Notes: generated by a model from the letters alone, not told the origin. Positions 37,649 through 47,930 are shown, numbered from the stretch's first letter. The stretch: DNA of 64,000 nt from CAVZAB01 sp963773155 (GCA_963773155.1 CAVZAB010000009.1:62001-126000), one strand, 5' to 3'. Numbers and translations are program-made.

Positions 37649-38319
37649 GCTCAACGTCCTTTTTCCGGTCTTTCAGAGAATTCGGCCGCGGCTGAATTCT
37701 ATTCGTCATTGTATTGAAGGGACTGGACAGGGCAAAATAGGATTTCATTTTGCGTTGATTAGGGTTTTCCGAGGATATGCTGACAACCAAGCTTGAGCCA
37801 AAGAGGATGGAACTCTACGACGCCCCTACATTAGCGGGAGGTCCGTCCACCACCTGCGATGCTGTCTTGGACTGTCGTGCCGTCAGCTTTCATGCCGGCG
37901 ATCGAGAACAGCTTTGTTTCGCACCCCCCGGTATTTCCGCACTTGAGGGCGAGGCGGTCAGGCTGACAGAGAGCAGAGCGCAGATATTGAGGAACCTGAG
38001 GTGGATAGTGCCCAGATTGCCCCGGCGAAGTCGGTGTGAGGCTGGCCGGTGCGGCGCAAGGCGCAGACAAGGACATAGGCCATCGAGGCACAATTTGTAA
38101 ATGGCTCGCCCTGCACGGTCGCGGTCGAAACGCGATCGGCAAACAGATCGGCCTGACACTTTCCCCGGGGACGCTCGTATGGAGCGTCGGCTTCGCTGGA
38201 CCGGCGAGATAGGCGGCCTGGATAGCTGGCCGCCCCTTGATCAGGAAAAAATGGATAGCTTGAAGGGCGCTATTCTGAACGCGCTCAAGGCGTCTGGAAT
38301 AGAGGCTCACGAGAAGGTC
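37649..38319. other. Spacer between two pseudogenes; no gene supported
   Basis: About 670 bases between the divergently oriented monooxygenase remnant and primase/helicase remnant. It must hold the former 5' ends of both. Open frames of 89-199 codons on either strand show no recognisable family and no strong ribosome site. Confidence 0.4.
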
Positions 38320-39851
38320 GCCAAGAAGACGAGCCACGGGGTATCCACGATCCCGGCATGGTTTCAGGATGCCTTGGAGGCGATCGCAGCGCTGCCCAAC
38401 GTCGAGAGCCGGGAAGACTGGACACACCATCAGCCACGCTATCTACGGCGCCACAGGGGGCAGCGAGGACGGTTACGAGGCATGGCTGGGATGGTGCAAT
38501 CTCTACGGTGGCCACGAGGCTGACCTGCGCAGGACGTGGGAGGGTTTGTCTGGGACCCGGTCCGGTTGGCAGCAGCTTCGCGAGCACCTCGACTTCCTGG
38601 TTGATCACGCGACGGCGGCCCGGCTTCGGGAGGCGCGGCAGGCGAGGGCCACAGCCCACATGCTCGCCACGCCCGTCGAGGGCATGGAGGATTTCATCGA
38701 ACCGCCTTCGACGCCTAGGCGGCGCGCACCCGCAAACCAAGGCAGACCGAATGGCACTCAAGGGCTGATAGAAATCGGTCGTCAGGCGGAACTCTTCCGG
38801 ACCCCCGGTAGGACGGTATTCGCGTGGGTAAATAGAGGGGGCAGCAGAGAGAATTGGCCTATCGACTCGGACGATTTCAGGGGCTGGCTCACCCACGAGT
38901 TTTTTCGGGCGGCAAACGTTGTCCCTGGCCCGGAAAACATGAAGGCCGCGCTCGCAACGCTGACCGCCATCGCAATTTACGATCGTCCGGAGCACGAGGT
39001 CTTTCTGCGAGTGGCGAAGGTCGGGAGCAAGATACATGTCGACCTGGCGAACGAGGAACGCACAGTCATTGAAATCGACGCCGAGGGCTAGCGATCAACA
39101 GATGCGCCCGCCGTTCGTTTTCGACGTACGCCTTGGATGAGGGCCCTGCCGTTGCCAGAGGCGGGAGCATCGATCCAAGATCTGCGTGCTTTCTTGAAGG
39201 TCAAGACCGACGACGATTTCCAGCTCGCAATTGCCTGGCTTCTGGCGGCGCTCAGGGGTGAGCCACCATACCCGCTGCTCGCACTGCGTGGGGAACAAGG
39301 AACGGCAAAAAGCATGTTCGCCAAGATTCTGAGATCACTCGTCGATCCGCACGAGGCGACACTCAGGAGCTTGCCCGACGACTGCCGCAACCTATTTGTC
39401 GATAGCGACGAGGCGATCGTAAAGGCGGCGAATCCAGTGATACTTAACGGTATCGGCAGCATCGTCGATCGGCACGATACTTGGCAGATCGGGTCATCGT
39501 CATAGAGCTGGGTGTCATAAAGCAGCGCAGGACAGAGAACGATCTGCGGGCCGCCTTCGATGGTAAGCGGGACGTACTGTGCGACGCGCTTTCCAGAGGT
39601 CTGCGTGATTTGGCGAATACCCCCGACTACCCGGATTTTCGATTGGCGGATTTCGCACAACGGGCGCAGCCTGCGAAACGGCCTACGCAGAAGCCGGCGC
39701 ATTTGAGAGGGCATATACCGCCAACCTCGGCTGCTTATTGCAGAACCGGGCGACGATAGCGACGCGGGTGAAGTGTCAGCAGGGGCCATACAGCCCATGC
39801 CACATCGTCGAAAACCCCACTACTACAGCTGACGCACGCGCAGGCGGCTGA
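38320..39851 (+). pseudogene. Remnant of an integrated-element primase/helicase (PriCT-2 plus ATPase)
   Basis: Fragments in order match the large replication protein of prophage-like and integrative elements. IPAWFQDALEAIAALPNV then, after a frameshift near 38425, ISHAIYGATGGSEDGYEAWL and YGGHEADLRRTWEGL form a PriCT_2 domain. RVAKVGSKIHVDLANEERTV precedes an in-frame TAG at about 39089 where Trp is expected, then RSTDAPAVRFRRT. The ATPase part keeps Walker A (LALRGEQGTAKS) but an internal deletion removes the Walker B region before ANPVILNGI. Two more frame changes lead to ADRVIVIEL and ETAYAEAGAFERAYTANLG. Clearly non-functional. Confidence 0.78.
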
Positions 39852-40101
39852 CGCAGACCTGAAAGGCGTGCGTCAGCCTCAAGCCATTGTACCGGCTGGG
39901 GAAACGGCGGCCGACGCAGCTGACGCACGTTTTCGGGTAACTCCGGTGGGGGTGGCGGGGCGCGGTCAGGCGTTTCGGCAGGGGCTATTGCCCTATATAT
40001 CTTCCCAAGAGAAGGAGATCGTGTGTCAGCTGCGCCAGCCAATAAACGTAACGATTACAGCAAGTTACGGTTGACGGACAGCGCCAGAACACTGCGTCAG
40101 C
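39828..40101. repeat. Cluster of five GCTGACGCA repeats
   Basis: The 9-mer GCTGACGCA occurs at 39828-39836, 39847-39855 and 39919-39927, and its complement TGCGTCAGC at 39869-39877 and 40093-40101. Five copies in 275 bases, in both orientations, are far above chance. They straddle the end of the primase/helicase remnant. Iteron-like replication or regulatory sites of the former element are one reading; repeated codons in a decayed gene tail are another. Confidence 0.6.
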
Positions 40102-40295
40102 CGAAACGCCAAAACCGCACGCTCAGACACCCCGCTGCTGATTTCCTCACGCGCCAATGGCAGGCGCGCCCGGTGCGCCTCGTGTCCAACCCGTTTGATC
40201 TGAGGACCCAGAAGTCCGGCAGGACGTGGAGATCCCTCGCCAGGTCGGTTTGCATGCCGCACGGCATGACGACCCGGAACGCCCCCCGGGACTAG
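40023..40295 (+). CDS. Possible small gene of the decayed element
   Basis: A GTG at 40023 follows GAAGGAG at good spacing and opens a 90-codon frame starting MSAAPANKRNDYSKLRLTDS, basic throughout. Nothing in it is recognised, and it lies between the primase/helicase remnant and the IS remnant, so it may be a truncated relic. The good ribosome site is the only positive evidence. Confidence 0.25.
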   Translation: MSAAPANKRNDYSKLRLTDSARTLRQPKRQNRTLRHPAADFLTRQWQARPVRLVSNPFDLRTQKSGRTWRSLARSVCMPHGMTTRNAPRD

Positions 40296-40399
40296 GAAAA
40301 TGACCTCAGCTACCGCGAACGTCGTCGCCACCTCCGGCACCCCTGCTGCTCCGGCTTGGCGCGCGCCAAGTCCGACCGCATGTCAGGTCGAATTGAAAC

Positions 40400-41160
40400 T
40401 TTTAGACATTTCGCGAACCCGTTGCGGTTCTCCATGGTGACGTGCCCCATATACGAGAGCTTCGCCTCGCGTCCGGCGGCTTTGCGACAAAGCCGTCTGT
40501 CCGGATTGGTCGTGCTCGCGTGGGGTCTCGTTGGTGCGCTTCTGCTTATGAAAGTTCGTGCCGTCATCGTCGTCGCTGCCGTCCTTGGGCCGAAAGCTCT
40601 TGTGCGAGGCCCAGGCTTCGATCAGCGTTCCATCCACTGAGAAATGCTCGTTACACAACAACGGCTTCACCTGCGGATGGTTGAGGAGCTTGGTCATGAA
40701 CTTCTCGAAAATATCGCCCGCCAATGGCCGATCGCGGTTCTTCCGTGAATGTCGTCGGCACCCACACAGGATCGTCAGGCGAAAGCCCGACAAACCAGCG
40801 ATACAGAAGATTGAAATCCAATTGCTCCATCAACTGCCGCTCCGATCGGATGCCATACAAGGCCTGGAGCAGCAGAGCGCAGAACAATTGCTCCGGCGGC
40901 ACCGACGGGCGTCCATCGCTGGCATAAAGCTTTGCAAGGCTGTGCGTCAGTTCCTTCAGGACATCACGAACCTTCCGCAAGTGATGGTTCGAAGGAACCC
41001 GCTTCTCCGGTGAGATGCAGGAGAACAGTCCACCTTGATCGTTAAATTTGCCCCGCATGCCCGCTCGCCAACGTTGATTCGCAATCAAAAAAATGAATCA
41101 TATTCCGCGGGATCCGGCGAGCGGGTTTTTCGAGTTTTTCAGCAGACTGCTAGAGCATAA
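40400..41160 (-). mobile_element. IS5-family-like (DUF772) transposase remnant
   Basis: The N-terminal part from about 41060 reads MRGKFNDQGGLFSCISPEKR and KELTHSLAKLYASDGRPSVP, the DUF772 region. After a frameshift near 40740 it continues GDIFEKFMTKLLNHPQVKPL, SVDGTLIEAWASHKSFRPKD with the first catalytic aspartate. After another near 40560, DRRLCRKAAGREAKLSYMGH follows, then homology stops near 40400 before the rest of the DDE core. A TTTTTCAGCAGACTGCTAGA sequence at about 41133-41153 resembles an IS end. Truncated and frameshifted, so immobile. Confidence 0.8.
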
Positions 41161-41345
41161 AGTTTGGTGGCAGGGTTTCTGACCCAATGGTCTAAATCGG
41201 GAATTTTCGCGCTTAGTGAAGTACACCACATTGCGAGTCGCTTTATCCTGTTAGCTAATCCCCTGAAACTGAGAAAGCACTAAACCCCGACGCGGCAAGC
41301 GGAACGCTAGTGGGGTGATCGTGTGAACAGCGAAAGGAAATTATC

Positions 41346-41750
41346 ATGCCGGCAAAAGCGACGATGTTGGCTGCTTGGATGGTCATCAATAATCCAAATC
41401 GAAAAGAACATGAGGATCTGAATCTCACAGTGGGGGGAACGATCCAATTGAACACGGAGGCGCTTAGGCTACTTGGTGACCAACTCTTGACCATAAAGAT
41501 TCAAGTGCTCGACTCGGACTGGTTCTCCGACGACACCTTGGCGACGGATCAGACCTTCCAACTCGGGATTCACGATACCCAACCCCACTGCTTCAATACG
41601 GGTGTTCTAGTGAACGCACAGACTTTGAACGATTGCGAATGGTGGGGTGACGATACGGCCGAAGTATTTTGCGTTGTATCGGCGCATGGTGGCAAAGTGC
41701 AATCGAATGGCGTGCAAACCACGGAGCAAGACGTCAACATTTCTTTCTAA
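41346..41750 (+). CDS. Orphan beta-rich protein of unknown function
   Basis: Intact 134-residue frame with a good ribosome site (GAAAGGAAATTATC before ATG). The protein has alternating hydrophobic strands and acidic, Asp/Trp-rich turns (KIQVLDSDWFSDDTLATD, NDCEWWGDDTAEVFC), faintly recalling C2 or other beta-sandwich domains. There is no signal peptide or transmembrane segment. Composition is less GC-biased than neighbours and the gene lies just past the IS remnant, consistent with transfer. No family is recognised. Confidence 0.6.
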   Translation: MPAKATMLAAWMVINNPNRKEHEDLNLTVGGTIQLNTEALRLLGDQLLTIKIQVLDSDWFSDDTLATDQTFQLGIHDTQPHCFNTGVLVNAQTLNDCEWWGDDTAEVFCVVSAHGGKVQSNGVQTTEQDVNISF

Positions 41751-41830
41751 GAGACTCCGATAAAGATGTTGATTTGCTGCGGTTTGTGGCTTCGTTGTTG
41801 GAACGAAGCGACGGTTGTTGGAACATCAGA

Positions 41831-42161
41831 TTTGAGTCCGAAAGCGGTCAACCCAGCAACGGCCAATGAACGATGTGCTGAAGGCGAAGGCGGGCCTTAC
41901 ACTTATCGTTCTAGTATTGCCAGCTCACCGTCGTTGTCCCGATGACAAGCTCCTCTTGACCGCATGCACGACACCCAGAACCCGCTGGACCTTTTGAATT
42001 TGACGTCTTCCGGCCCAAGTAGTCCGCCTGGCCCGCGATGACGGCTCCATCACGGGTCGAACCGGTCCTACGGGGATGACAGCGATTCCCTGGAGTGGGA
42101 TACGAGCAACACCGAACGGGTCGGTCTTGAGGGAGATTTGCTGAGCTCTGGAACACGAACG
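41831..42161. repeat. Diverged direct repeat, copy A (left of cyclase gene)
   Basis: Similar to 44245-44548. Shared landmarks in the same order: a GTCCG...GCGGTCA block, CTCTTG, a CTGGACC..TTGAATTTG block, ACACCGAAC, CGGTCTT, and the exact 18-mer CTGAGCTCTGGAACACGA at 42141-42158. No coding capacity is convincing. Confidence 0.6.
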
Positions 42162-42409
42162 CTTCGAAAACGGGCCGATTGACCCCGCAAAGTTAGCCGT
42201 GCGACTCTTCGAGCACGGACTCGATGCGATCGCAGACTGCTTCGACGAACTTGCTTCAGAAGCATCGTTTGCCGCTATGGCGTTAGTTCGTGGCAAGGCC
42301 AGGGAAGCGCGCATGCCTGCGTATGCCTGGCCCCGTACAGTACAAGGTGTGCTCGTACGCTTTCCGTTTGGCTTGCGCAACGCGGGAGTGGAGAGCATAA
42401 TTTTGGCGC

Positions 42410-44176
42410 ATGGCTAGAAAGTTCAGACCGGATCTGCAGCGACGATTGGCCGCCATCATGGCCGTCGATGTTGTAGGATCGTCGCACCTGATCGAAAGGG
42501 ACGAGGGTGCCGCGCTCTCGGGCATCCGCGCCGTCCTCGACAAGGTGCTCAGGCCCACTGCGGCCGCTCACGGCGGAAGGATCGTCAAGTTGCTGGGCGA
42601 CGGCGCCCTGCTGGAGTTTGCCAGCCCCGTCCTTGCCGTGCGGTGCGCCGTCGGCGTCCAGGAAACCGTCGAGAAACGTGCCAGGACCCAGCCGAGCGCC
42701 AACTGCATCCGGCTAAGGATTGGGATCAACATCGGTGACATCCGGGTGACCGACGACGGGGATGTCCACGGCGATGGCGTCAACGTTGCCGCGCGTTTGG
42801 AGGGACTCGCCGAACCCGGTGGAATCTGCGTCGCCGGGAAGGTGTATGACGAGCTCGAGGGCAAGCTGGCCCTGCCATTTGCGGACCAGGGCGATCAGCA
42901 GCTGAAGGGCATCGCCCGCCGCGTCCGGGTCTACGGGCTGCGGGCAGGTGGAAGCTCGGCTCGCGAGCCCAAGGCGATCTGGCCCGTCGCCGACAATGCG
43001 AGCCGCCCTAGCGTTGCCGTGCTGCCATTCGCAAATCTGAGTGGCGATCCCGAACAGGAGTACTTCGCCGACGGCATTGCCGATGACATTCACACAGCGC
43101 TCGCGAAGTCGCGCTGGCTTTTCGTGATGGGCCGGAGCTCGGCCTTCGCGTTTCGCGGCAAGGCTCTCGAACTGGAGGAAGTCGCCCGCAAGCTCGGCGT
43201 GCGCTACGTCCTTTCGGGCAGCGTACGTCGGTCGTCGTCCAAGGTCCGGGTCGCCGCTCAGCTCATCGAAGCCGAGACAGGGGAATCGATTTGGGCCGAA
43301 CACTATGACAGCGACTTGACCGACATCCTGCAAATGCAGGACGAGATTACCGAGGCCGTGGCAGCCGCGATCGAGCCGCAATTGATCCAAAAGGAGAGCG
43401 AGCGCGGTTTTCAGCGCTCGCAAAGCCTGACAGCCTGGGACCTTGTCCGCCGCGGCATGTGGCACTTCCACAAGTTCACGCCCGAAAACCACGAACTTGC
43501 CCGGGAGTTTTTCATTCAGGCGACTTCGGTCGAACCCAATGAGGCGAGCGGATACATCTGGCTGGCGCGTACCGAGGGTGGCCGTCTCTTGCATCTCGGA
43601 ACTCCAGATCACGACGAAAGCCTGCGGGTTGCACTTAATGCCGCCCAGAAGGCGGTCCAGATCGACCCCCAAAACCCCTATTCGCACTATGCGGTGGCGG
43701 TCGCCTACTTAGGCGGCGGCGAGTTCGAAAACTCCCTGCGGGCGGCGCAGCAAGTGATCAGATTGAACCCCAGCTTTGCTCTCGGCTATTGTCAACTTGG
43801 CGCTTCAACAATGCATTGCGGCAGACCCCAAGACGCCGTCGGCTCTCTTGAGCGAGGATTGCGGCTCTCTCCGTTCGATCCTCAAAACTTCGTTTGGCTC
43901 TTCTTGTTGGCGTGCGCCTATTGTTTGTCGCAGCAACCAGAGAAAGGGCTGGTTGCAGCGCGCCAAGCTTTGGACGTTCGACCGAATTGGGCATCGGGGC
44001 TGAAAATTCTGGCGGCGAACGCACTTGCTGCGGGACAAGAGAGGCAGGCTCTTGTCACTTGGCAGCAGGCAGCGACGGCTGCCGATCAAACTTGCGATTT
44101 AATGGGACTGATGAAACGCTCGAACCCAAAATGGGTCGAAGACGTAGAAGGTAAATTCCATGAGATAGGAGGCTAA
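42410..44176 (+). CDS. Class III adenylate/guanylate cyclase with TolB-like and TPR domains
   Basis: Predicted to make cyclic AMP or GMP. Of 588 residues, about 10-180 are the cyclase domain with the two metal aspartates D20 (IMAVDVVGSS) and D64 (LLGDGALLEF), plus DGDVHGDGVNVAARLEGLA. Residues about 200-330 are a TolB-N-like segment (SVAVLPFANLSGDPEQEYFA; YVLSGSVRR). The C-terminal half contains TPR-like helices (AVQIDPQNPYSHYAVAVAYL). There is no transmembrane segment. This soluble architecture is frequent in multi-copy cyclases of rhizobia. It is intact although surrounded by decayed genes and flanked by diverged repeats. Confidence 0.88.
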   Translation: MARKFRPDLQRRLAAIMAVDVVGSSHLIERDEGAALSGIRAVLDKVLRPTAAAHGGRIVKLLGDGALLEFASPVLAVRCAVGVQETVEKRARTQPSANCIRLRIGINIGDIRVTDDGDVHGDGVNVAARLEGLAEPGGICVAGKVYDELEGKLALPFADQGDQQLKGIARRVRVYGLRAGGSSAREPKAIWPVADNASRPSVAVLPFANLSGDPEQEYFADGIADDIHTALAKSRWLFVMGRSSAFAFRGKALELEEVARKLGVRYVLSGSVRRSSSKVRVAAQLIEAETGESIWAEHYDSDLTDILQMQDEITEAVAAAIEPQLIQKESERGFQRSQSLTAWDLVRRGMWHFHKFTPENHELAREFFIQATSVEPNEASGYIWLARTEGGRLLHLGTPDHDESLRVALNAAQKAVQIDPQNPYSHYAVAVAYLGGGEFENSLRAAQQVIRLNPSFALGYCQLGASTMHCGRPQDAVGSLERGLRLSPFDPQNFVWLFLLACAYCLSQQPEKGLVAARQALDVRPNWASGLKILAANALAAGQERQALVTWQQAATAADQTCDLMGLMKRSNPKWVEDVEGKFHEIGG

Positions 44177-44244
44177 CCCGCCCACTATGCGGCCGTCTTG
44201 CGTCGAAAACAGCAGTTCGAACTCCCCTCCGTCAAACGGGCCGG

Positions 44245-44548
44245 TTTGGGTCCGCAGCGGTCAGCCGGCAACGCCGATGGCCGATATGTGGAGCGCAGAG
44301 GTCAACCGTTATGCTTGTCTTGCTGTCTTACCCCTTACCCCAGGACCAGATCCTCTTGCCCCCGAACGACAGCAGAAACCTCTGGACCCGTTGAATTTGG
44401 CTTTGCCGCATTTTCATCTCCGGACCAGGTCGACCAGCAATGTAGCCGTCATCGTGGGCCAACAAGTTGGAGCGACGGATTGCTTGGGCCAGCTGACACC
44501 GAACAGGCCGGTCTTAAGCGAAATCTACTGAGCTCTGGAACACGACCG
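44245..44548. repeat. Diverged direct repeat, copy B (right of cyclase gene)
   Basis: Partner of 41831-42161, in the same orientation, with the exact 18-mer CTGAGCTCTGGAACACGA at 44528-44545. The whole 44177-44812 interval has no supported gene. The two copies bracket the cyclase gene, which suggests a past duplication or a transposition unit. Confidence 0.6.
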
Positions 44549-44812
44549 GTTGGGGTGGAGACCGGACATCTCGGACCGGTGGTTTTTTGCTCGGTCGCAA
44601 ATCCAACCCAACGCACCGATGGTCACGAGGCGCCTCCGATCGCCGGGACGTCGAGTAGCGCCGGAGCGGCGATTTCGTTGGATTTTAGTCCCGCTCCTCT
44701 CGGGATTAGGCTAGAATGCTAGGACACATTGCGTTCATCTGGTCCTCATGCTGTGGTTCCACGCCGGCTGTGAGCAGCGGACGGAGTTTATCAAGACGGC
44801 GGGGTGTACATC

Positions 44813-47455
44813 ATGATCCGATCCTGGGCCGTGCTGCTGGGCGCGATCGTTACGATCTGGTCGCTGGCCCCTCCCCCGATCGCTCATGCGCAGGACGTCC
44901 ACAGCCACTGCATCGAGATCGATCTTAAGCCGCCCGGCGACTGCGTCATCACGCAGCCGAAGGTCCTCATCGTCTACTGGGATACCGGCGTCGCGCAGTG
45001 GAACGCCGACGCTGGCGCCGCCAACACCCGGGACCGGATCGACGCCCACTTGCTCGCGCTCACCCGCTCGACCTATTTCTCACAGCTCGGCCAGTATCAC
45101 ATCTCGGCACCCGAGTTCGTCGGCAGCGTCACCTCCGGGAGCTGCCAGGCGCCGCAGACCGTGGGCGGGCCGATTCCAGCTTTCGTGGGCGTCGCCAATC
45201 TCGGCGACATGAATTCGCTGCTCGACTGCGTCAAGCGCAACCACCCGCAAAGCTTCGAGAACGCCACCCTCGCCGTCCTGCTGATCCCGCCGCAGGTAAC
45301 CCCGGCCTGGGTCACGAATTTGGTGCCCAACATTGATGTATTCGGAAACGAGAGCCACAACAGCCCGGCACTGCCCTCATGCGACGCATTCGGTGCCTTT
45401 CACCTCATCCTGGCGAAAATTCCGACCGCGGTCATTCCGCTCAAATGCAGCGGCGATTTCCCCACGGTGCTGTCGAACATCAGCCACGAGGTGATCGAGG
45501 CGGTTACCGATCCGGATTCGATCCTGCAGGGCGGCTACGTGGATACGACGCCGGGTCACAATATGGGCCAGTTCGGCAGCGTCCTGGTCGCGCCCGAGAT
45601 CGCCGACCTGTGCGAGGCCACCACTGCTGACACTCCGTTCCTCGACGGAGGGGTGGCGCAATACTGGTCGCAGGCGAGCATGGGCTGCGTCTCGGGCTTC
45701 GACACCGATAAGCCACCAGCGGTGGTCACCGACCTCGCGCTCTGCGGCGGCGGCCGCAATATGCGCGTGACCGTGCAAGGCACCGACTTCGGCCTACTGC
45801 CGTCCGATGCGTCAGCGCCGGGCTCTTCGCTCTATTTCGGCTACGCGGAATCCGCGTCGACGGCGACGCCGCCGGCCGGCGCTTGCTTCCGCTTCACAGA
45901 ACCGCCGTTGGTGCCCGCGCCCGCGTTCCAGGCGGGACACCTGTTCGCGCCGCTCGACAGCGGCGTAACGGCGCAGTTCCTCTCTTGGGACAACATCCAG
46001 ATCCGGCTCGGCGGATTTGCCGGCGCGTACGGGACGTCCCCGCGCGTCACAACGCCGGGCCATCTCGCGCGGGTTGAGGTGGCCAACCAGGAGACGGGGA
46101 CACTCTCCTGCTTCGGCCCGGTGCTACTTCCAGCGCCGACCCGCATCGTCGGCACGCCGACGCCGGCGATCCCCGTCGGTCAGCGCGGCAGCGTGGGCGG
46201 CACGGTCATCGACGGTAGCGCAACCCATCCCGGCTGCGGGCACGAGGCGGTCGCGGTAACGGTGAGCGCGAGCGCCGGCAGCCTGGACACGGAGTTGCTC
46301 GTGAGCGATGCCGACGGCGAATTCCGCACCCAGTTCACCGCGCCCAACCTAGCTGGGCCGATCACTATCCTGGCGAACGCCGCCCCGATCGTCGGGCAAT
46401 GGACGGTCAATGTGGCGCCGGTCGTCACTGAGGTCGCGCCCGCCCACGTCGACACGGCCGGCGGCACGCACGTCACCATCACCGGCCGCGGTTTCGTCGC
46501 CGACGCCACGGTGGTAAAGTTCAACGGGGTCGCGGCGCCGGCGCAGGTGCGTTCCTCCACCTCGCTGAGCGTGGACGCGCCGCCTTCGCCGTCCACCGGG
46601 CCGGCGAGCGTCGCCGTGCTCGTGCACGACGTGCCCTCGGCCAGCGCGCCGCAGGTCACCTACGTGCCCGCGTTCGGGCCTTTCCTCACCTTCTTCGACG
46701 CCAGCTGCGGTAAGGCCTCGGTATCAGCCGATGTGTTCGATCATGCCGGCGCCCCGGTCGCCGGGCAGATGGTGTCGCTCACCGCCGACAGCGGCAGTTT
46801 CGTTGCAGCCAGCGGGCCCGTGGCGACATTGAGCGCGGACACCGACACGTCCGGAAGGATGACCGGCAGGATGGCGACGCCGAGCGCCGCCGCCACCGCG
46901 ATCGCCGTCAGCGGCCACACGCAGGCGCGCCCAACGCCGGATGAGCACGCCAATGTGCGCCTGATCTCGCGGGCGACTTGCGACACTTTCCGGAACTTCA
47001 CCAAGCGCAATCTGCCGGTGCGCGTGACGGTTGGCGAAGAGCTTGGCGCTAGAATTGTGGACGGGTGCCTCGCTTGCGTCGATCCTTCACGCTTCCGCGT
47101 GCAATGGCAGGCGCGCGCGCCGATCCTCGCCGGGCTGTCGCTGACCGCGCTCACTGATGACGCGGACATCGCACGGAACGTGACGATCTCGGTCCTGGCC
47201 TCGGACAAAGCGGCGGCCGTTCTCAAACGCGTGCCGGCGCTCGGGAATATTGTCGCGCTGATCGAGCTGCGCGGCAATCTCAACAAAGCGCTACTCCGGC
47301 TCGACTACGCCGATGCGGGGAAGACGTCCGAGCGCGTCGCGCTGGTTCAGCTGCACCAGGGCAAATGGATTGCGGTTGAGCCGATCCACCCGGCGGCGCC
47401 CCACCTCGCCGCACGCCTTTCAGCCGCCGGCACCTACGCCATCGTGGCGCGCTGA
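44813..47455 (+). CDS. Large secreted protein with HExxEAxTDP motif, IPT/TIG and Big-like domains
   Basis: Protein of 880 residues with a signal peptide (MIRSWAVLLGAIVTIWS to PIAHAQ). An N-terminal domain of about 300 residues contains SHEVIEAVTDPD (H at codon 45485), a zincin-like HExxE motif of the kind seen in secreted proteins of soil bacteria, and several cysteines suggesting disulfides. Near residue 540 is an IPT/TIG fold (VDTAGGTHVTITGRGF), followed by a bacterial Ig-like Big_1-type module (GAPVAGQMVSLTADSGSF). The C-terminus is predicted beta-rich. A metalloprotease role is inference from one motif. The frame is intact and the gene isolated. Confidence 0.75.
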   Translation: MIRSWAVLLGAIVTIWSLAPPPIAHAQDVHSHCIEIDLKPPGDCVITQPKVLIVYWDTGVAQWNADAGAANTRDRIDAHLLALTRSTYFSQLGQYHISAPEFVGSVTSGSCQAPQTVGGPIPAFVGVANLGDMNSLLDCVKRNHPQSFENATLAVLLIPPQVTPAWVTNLVPNIDVFGNESHNSPALPSCDAFGAFHLILAKIPTAVIPLKCSGDFPTVLSNISHEVIEAVTDPDSILQGGYVDTTPGHNMGQFGSVLVAPEIADLCEATTADTPFLDGGVAQYWSQASMGCVSGFDTDKPPAVVTDLALCGGGRNMRVTVQGTDFGLLPSDASAPGSSLYFGYAESASTATPPAGACFRFTEPPLVPAPAFQAGHLFAPLDSGVTAQFLSWDNIQIRLGGFAGAYGTSPRVTTPGHLARVEVANQETGTLSCFGPVLLPAPTRIVGTPTPAIPVGQRGSVGGTVIDGSATHPGCGHEAVAVTVSASAGSLDTELLVSDADGEFRTQFTAPNLAGPITILANAAPIVGQWTVNVAPVVTEVAPAHVDTAGGTHVTITGRGFVADATVVKFNGVAAPAQVRSSTSLSVDAPPSPSTGPASVAVLVHDVPSASAPQVTYVPAFGPFLTFFDASCGKASVSADVFDHAGAPVAGQMVSLTADSGSFVAASGPVATLSADTDTSGRMTGRMATPSAAATAIAVSGHTQARPTPDEHANVRLISRATCDTFRNFTKRNLPVRVTVGEELGARIVDGCLACVDPSRFRVQWQARAPILAGLSLTALTDDADIARNVTISVLASDKAAAVLKRVPALGNIVALIELRGNLNKALLRLDYADAGKTSERVALVQLHQGKWIAVEPIHPAAPHLAARLSAAGTYAIVAR

Positions 47456-47604
47456 GCGCACTGTGTTATTGCCGGGTTTCCGGTCGGCAGGCGGCTGGTT
47501 GCATCGATCGCATTCTCTGAGGCGCGAAGCCGGCCGGCGTCGGTGGCCTCTCATGCCCAAGTGAGCTCCTCTCCGAGCGTGTTCCCGTCGTTCACGTCCA
47601 TGCA

Positions 47605-47930
47605 TCAATACTGGGTGGTCGTGCATTGCAGGTTGCCGGCAAGGTCGTGGTTGCATGTCGGGAATTGCTGCTGAATTTGGTGCGGCGGGTTCGCTGCCAA
47701 AACTGCCGCGTCCGCATTTGCCCGCGCCCGGCCCGAGCGGCCACACCATGCAACAAGGCAGTTTCGAAGTTTTGTAGCGCCGTACCTAGCGTTTGCGTGT
47801 TCTCCTCGCTGGTCTGATTGTCGGCCACAACCTTCTCTCCAAGTGCCGTCCATGTCTGCTGTTGTTGGGCTGCCCACTCCGCGTTGAATTGGTCCATCGT
47901 TATCTGGCTAATCAGACCCATGCCTATCAT
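47605..47930 (-). pseudogene. Small helical protein gene with a probable frameshift
   Basis: An ATG at 47930 with GGAAGGA upstream starts MIGMGLISQITMDQFNAEWA, a glutamine-rich amphipathic segment (TWTALGEKVVADNQTSEENT). After ALLHG the frame becomes arginine-rich and unnatural, while another frame continues RARANADAAVLAANPPHQIQ and ends FPTCNHDLAGNLQCTTTQY at 47605. A one-base change within 47721-47750 would yield about 107 residues. Family unknown. Confidence 0.45.

Noticed and set aside
42199..42417. 72-codon plus-strand frame ahead of the cyclase gene
   Set aside because: No ribosome site, no family, and it ends just inside the cyclase start region.
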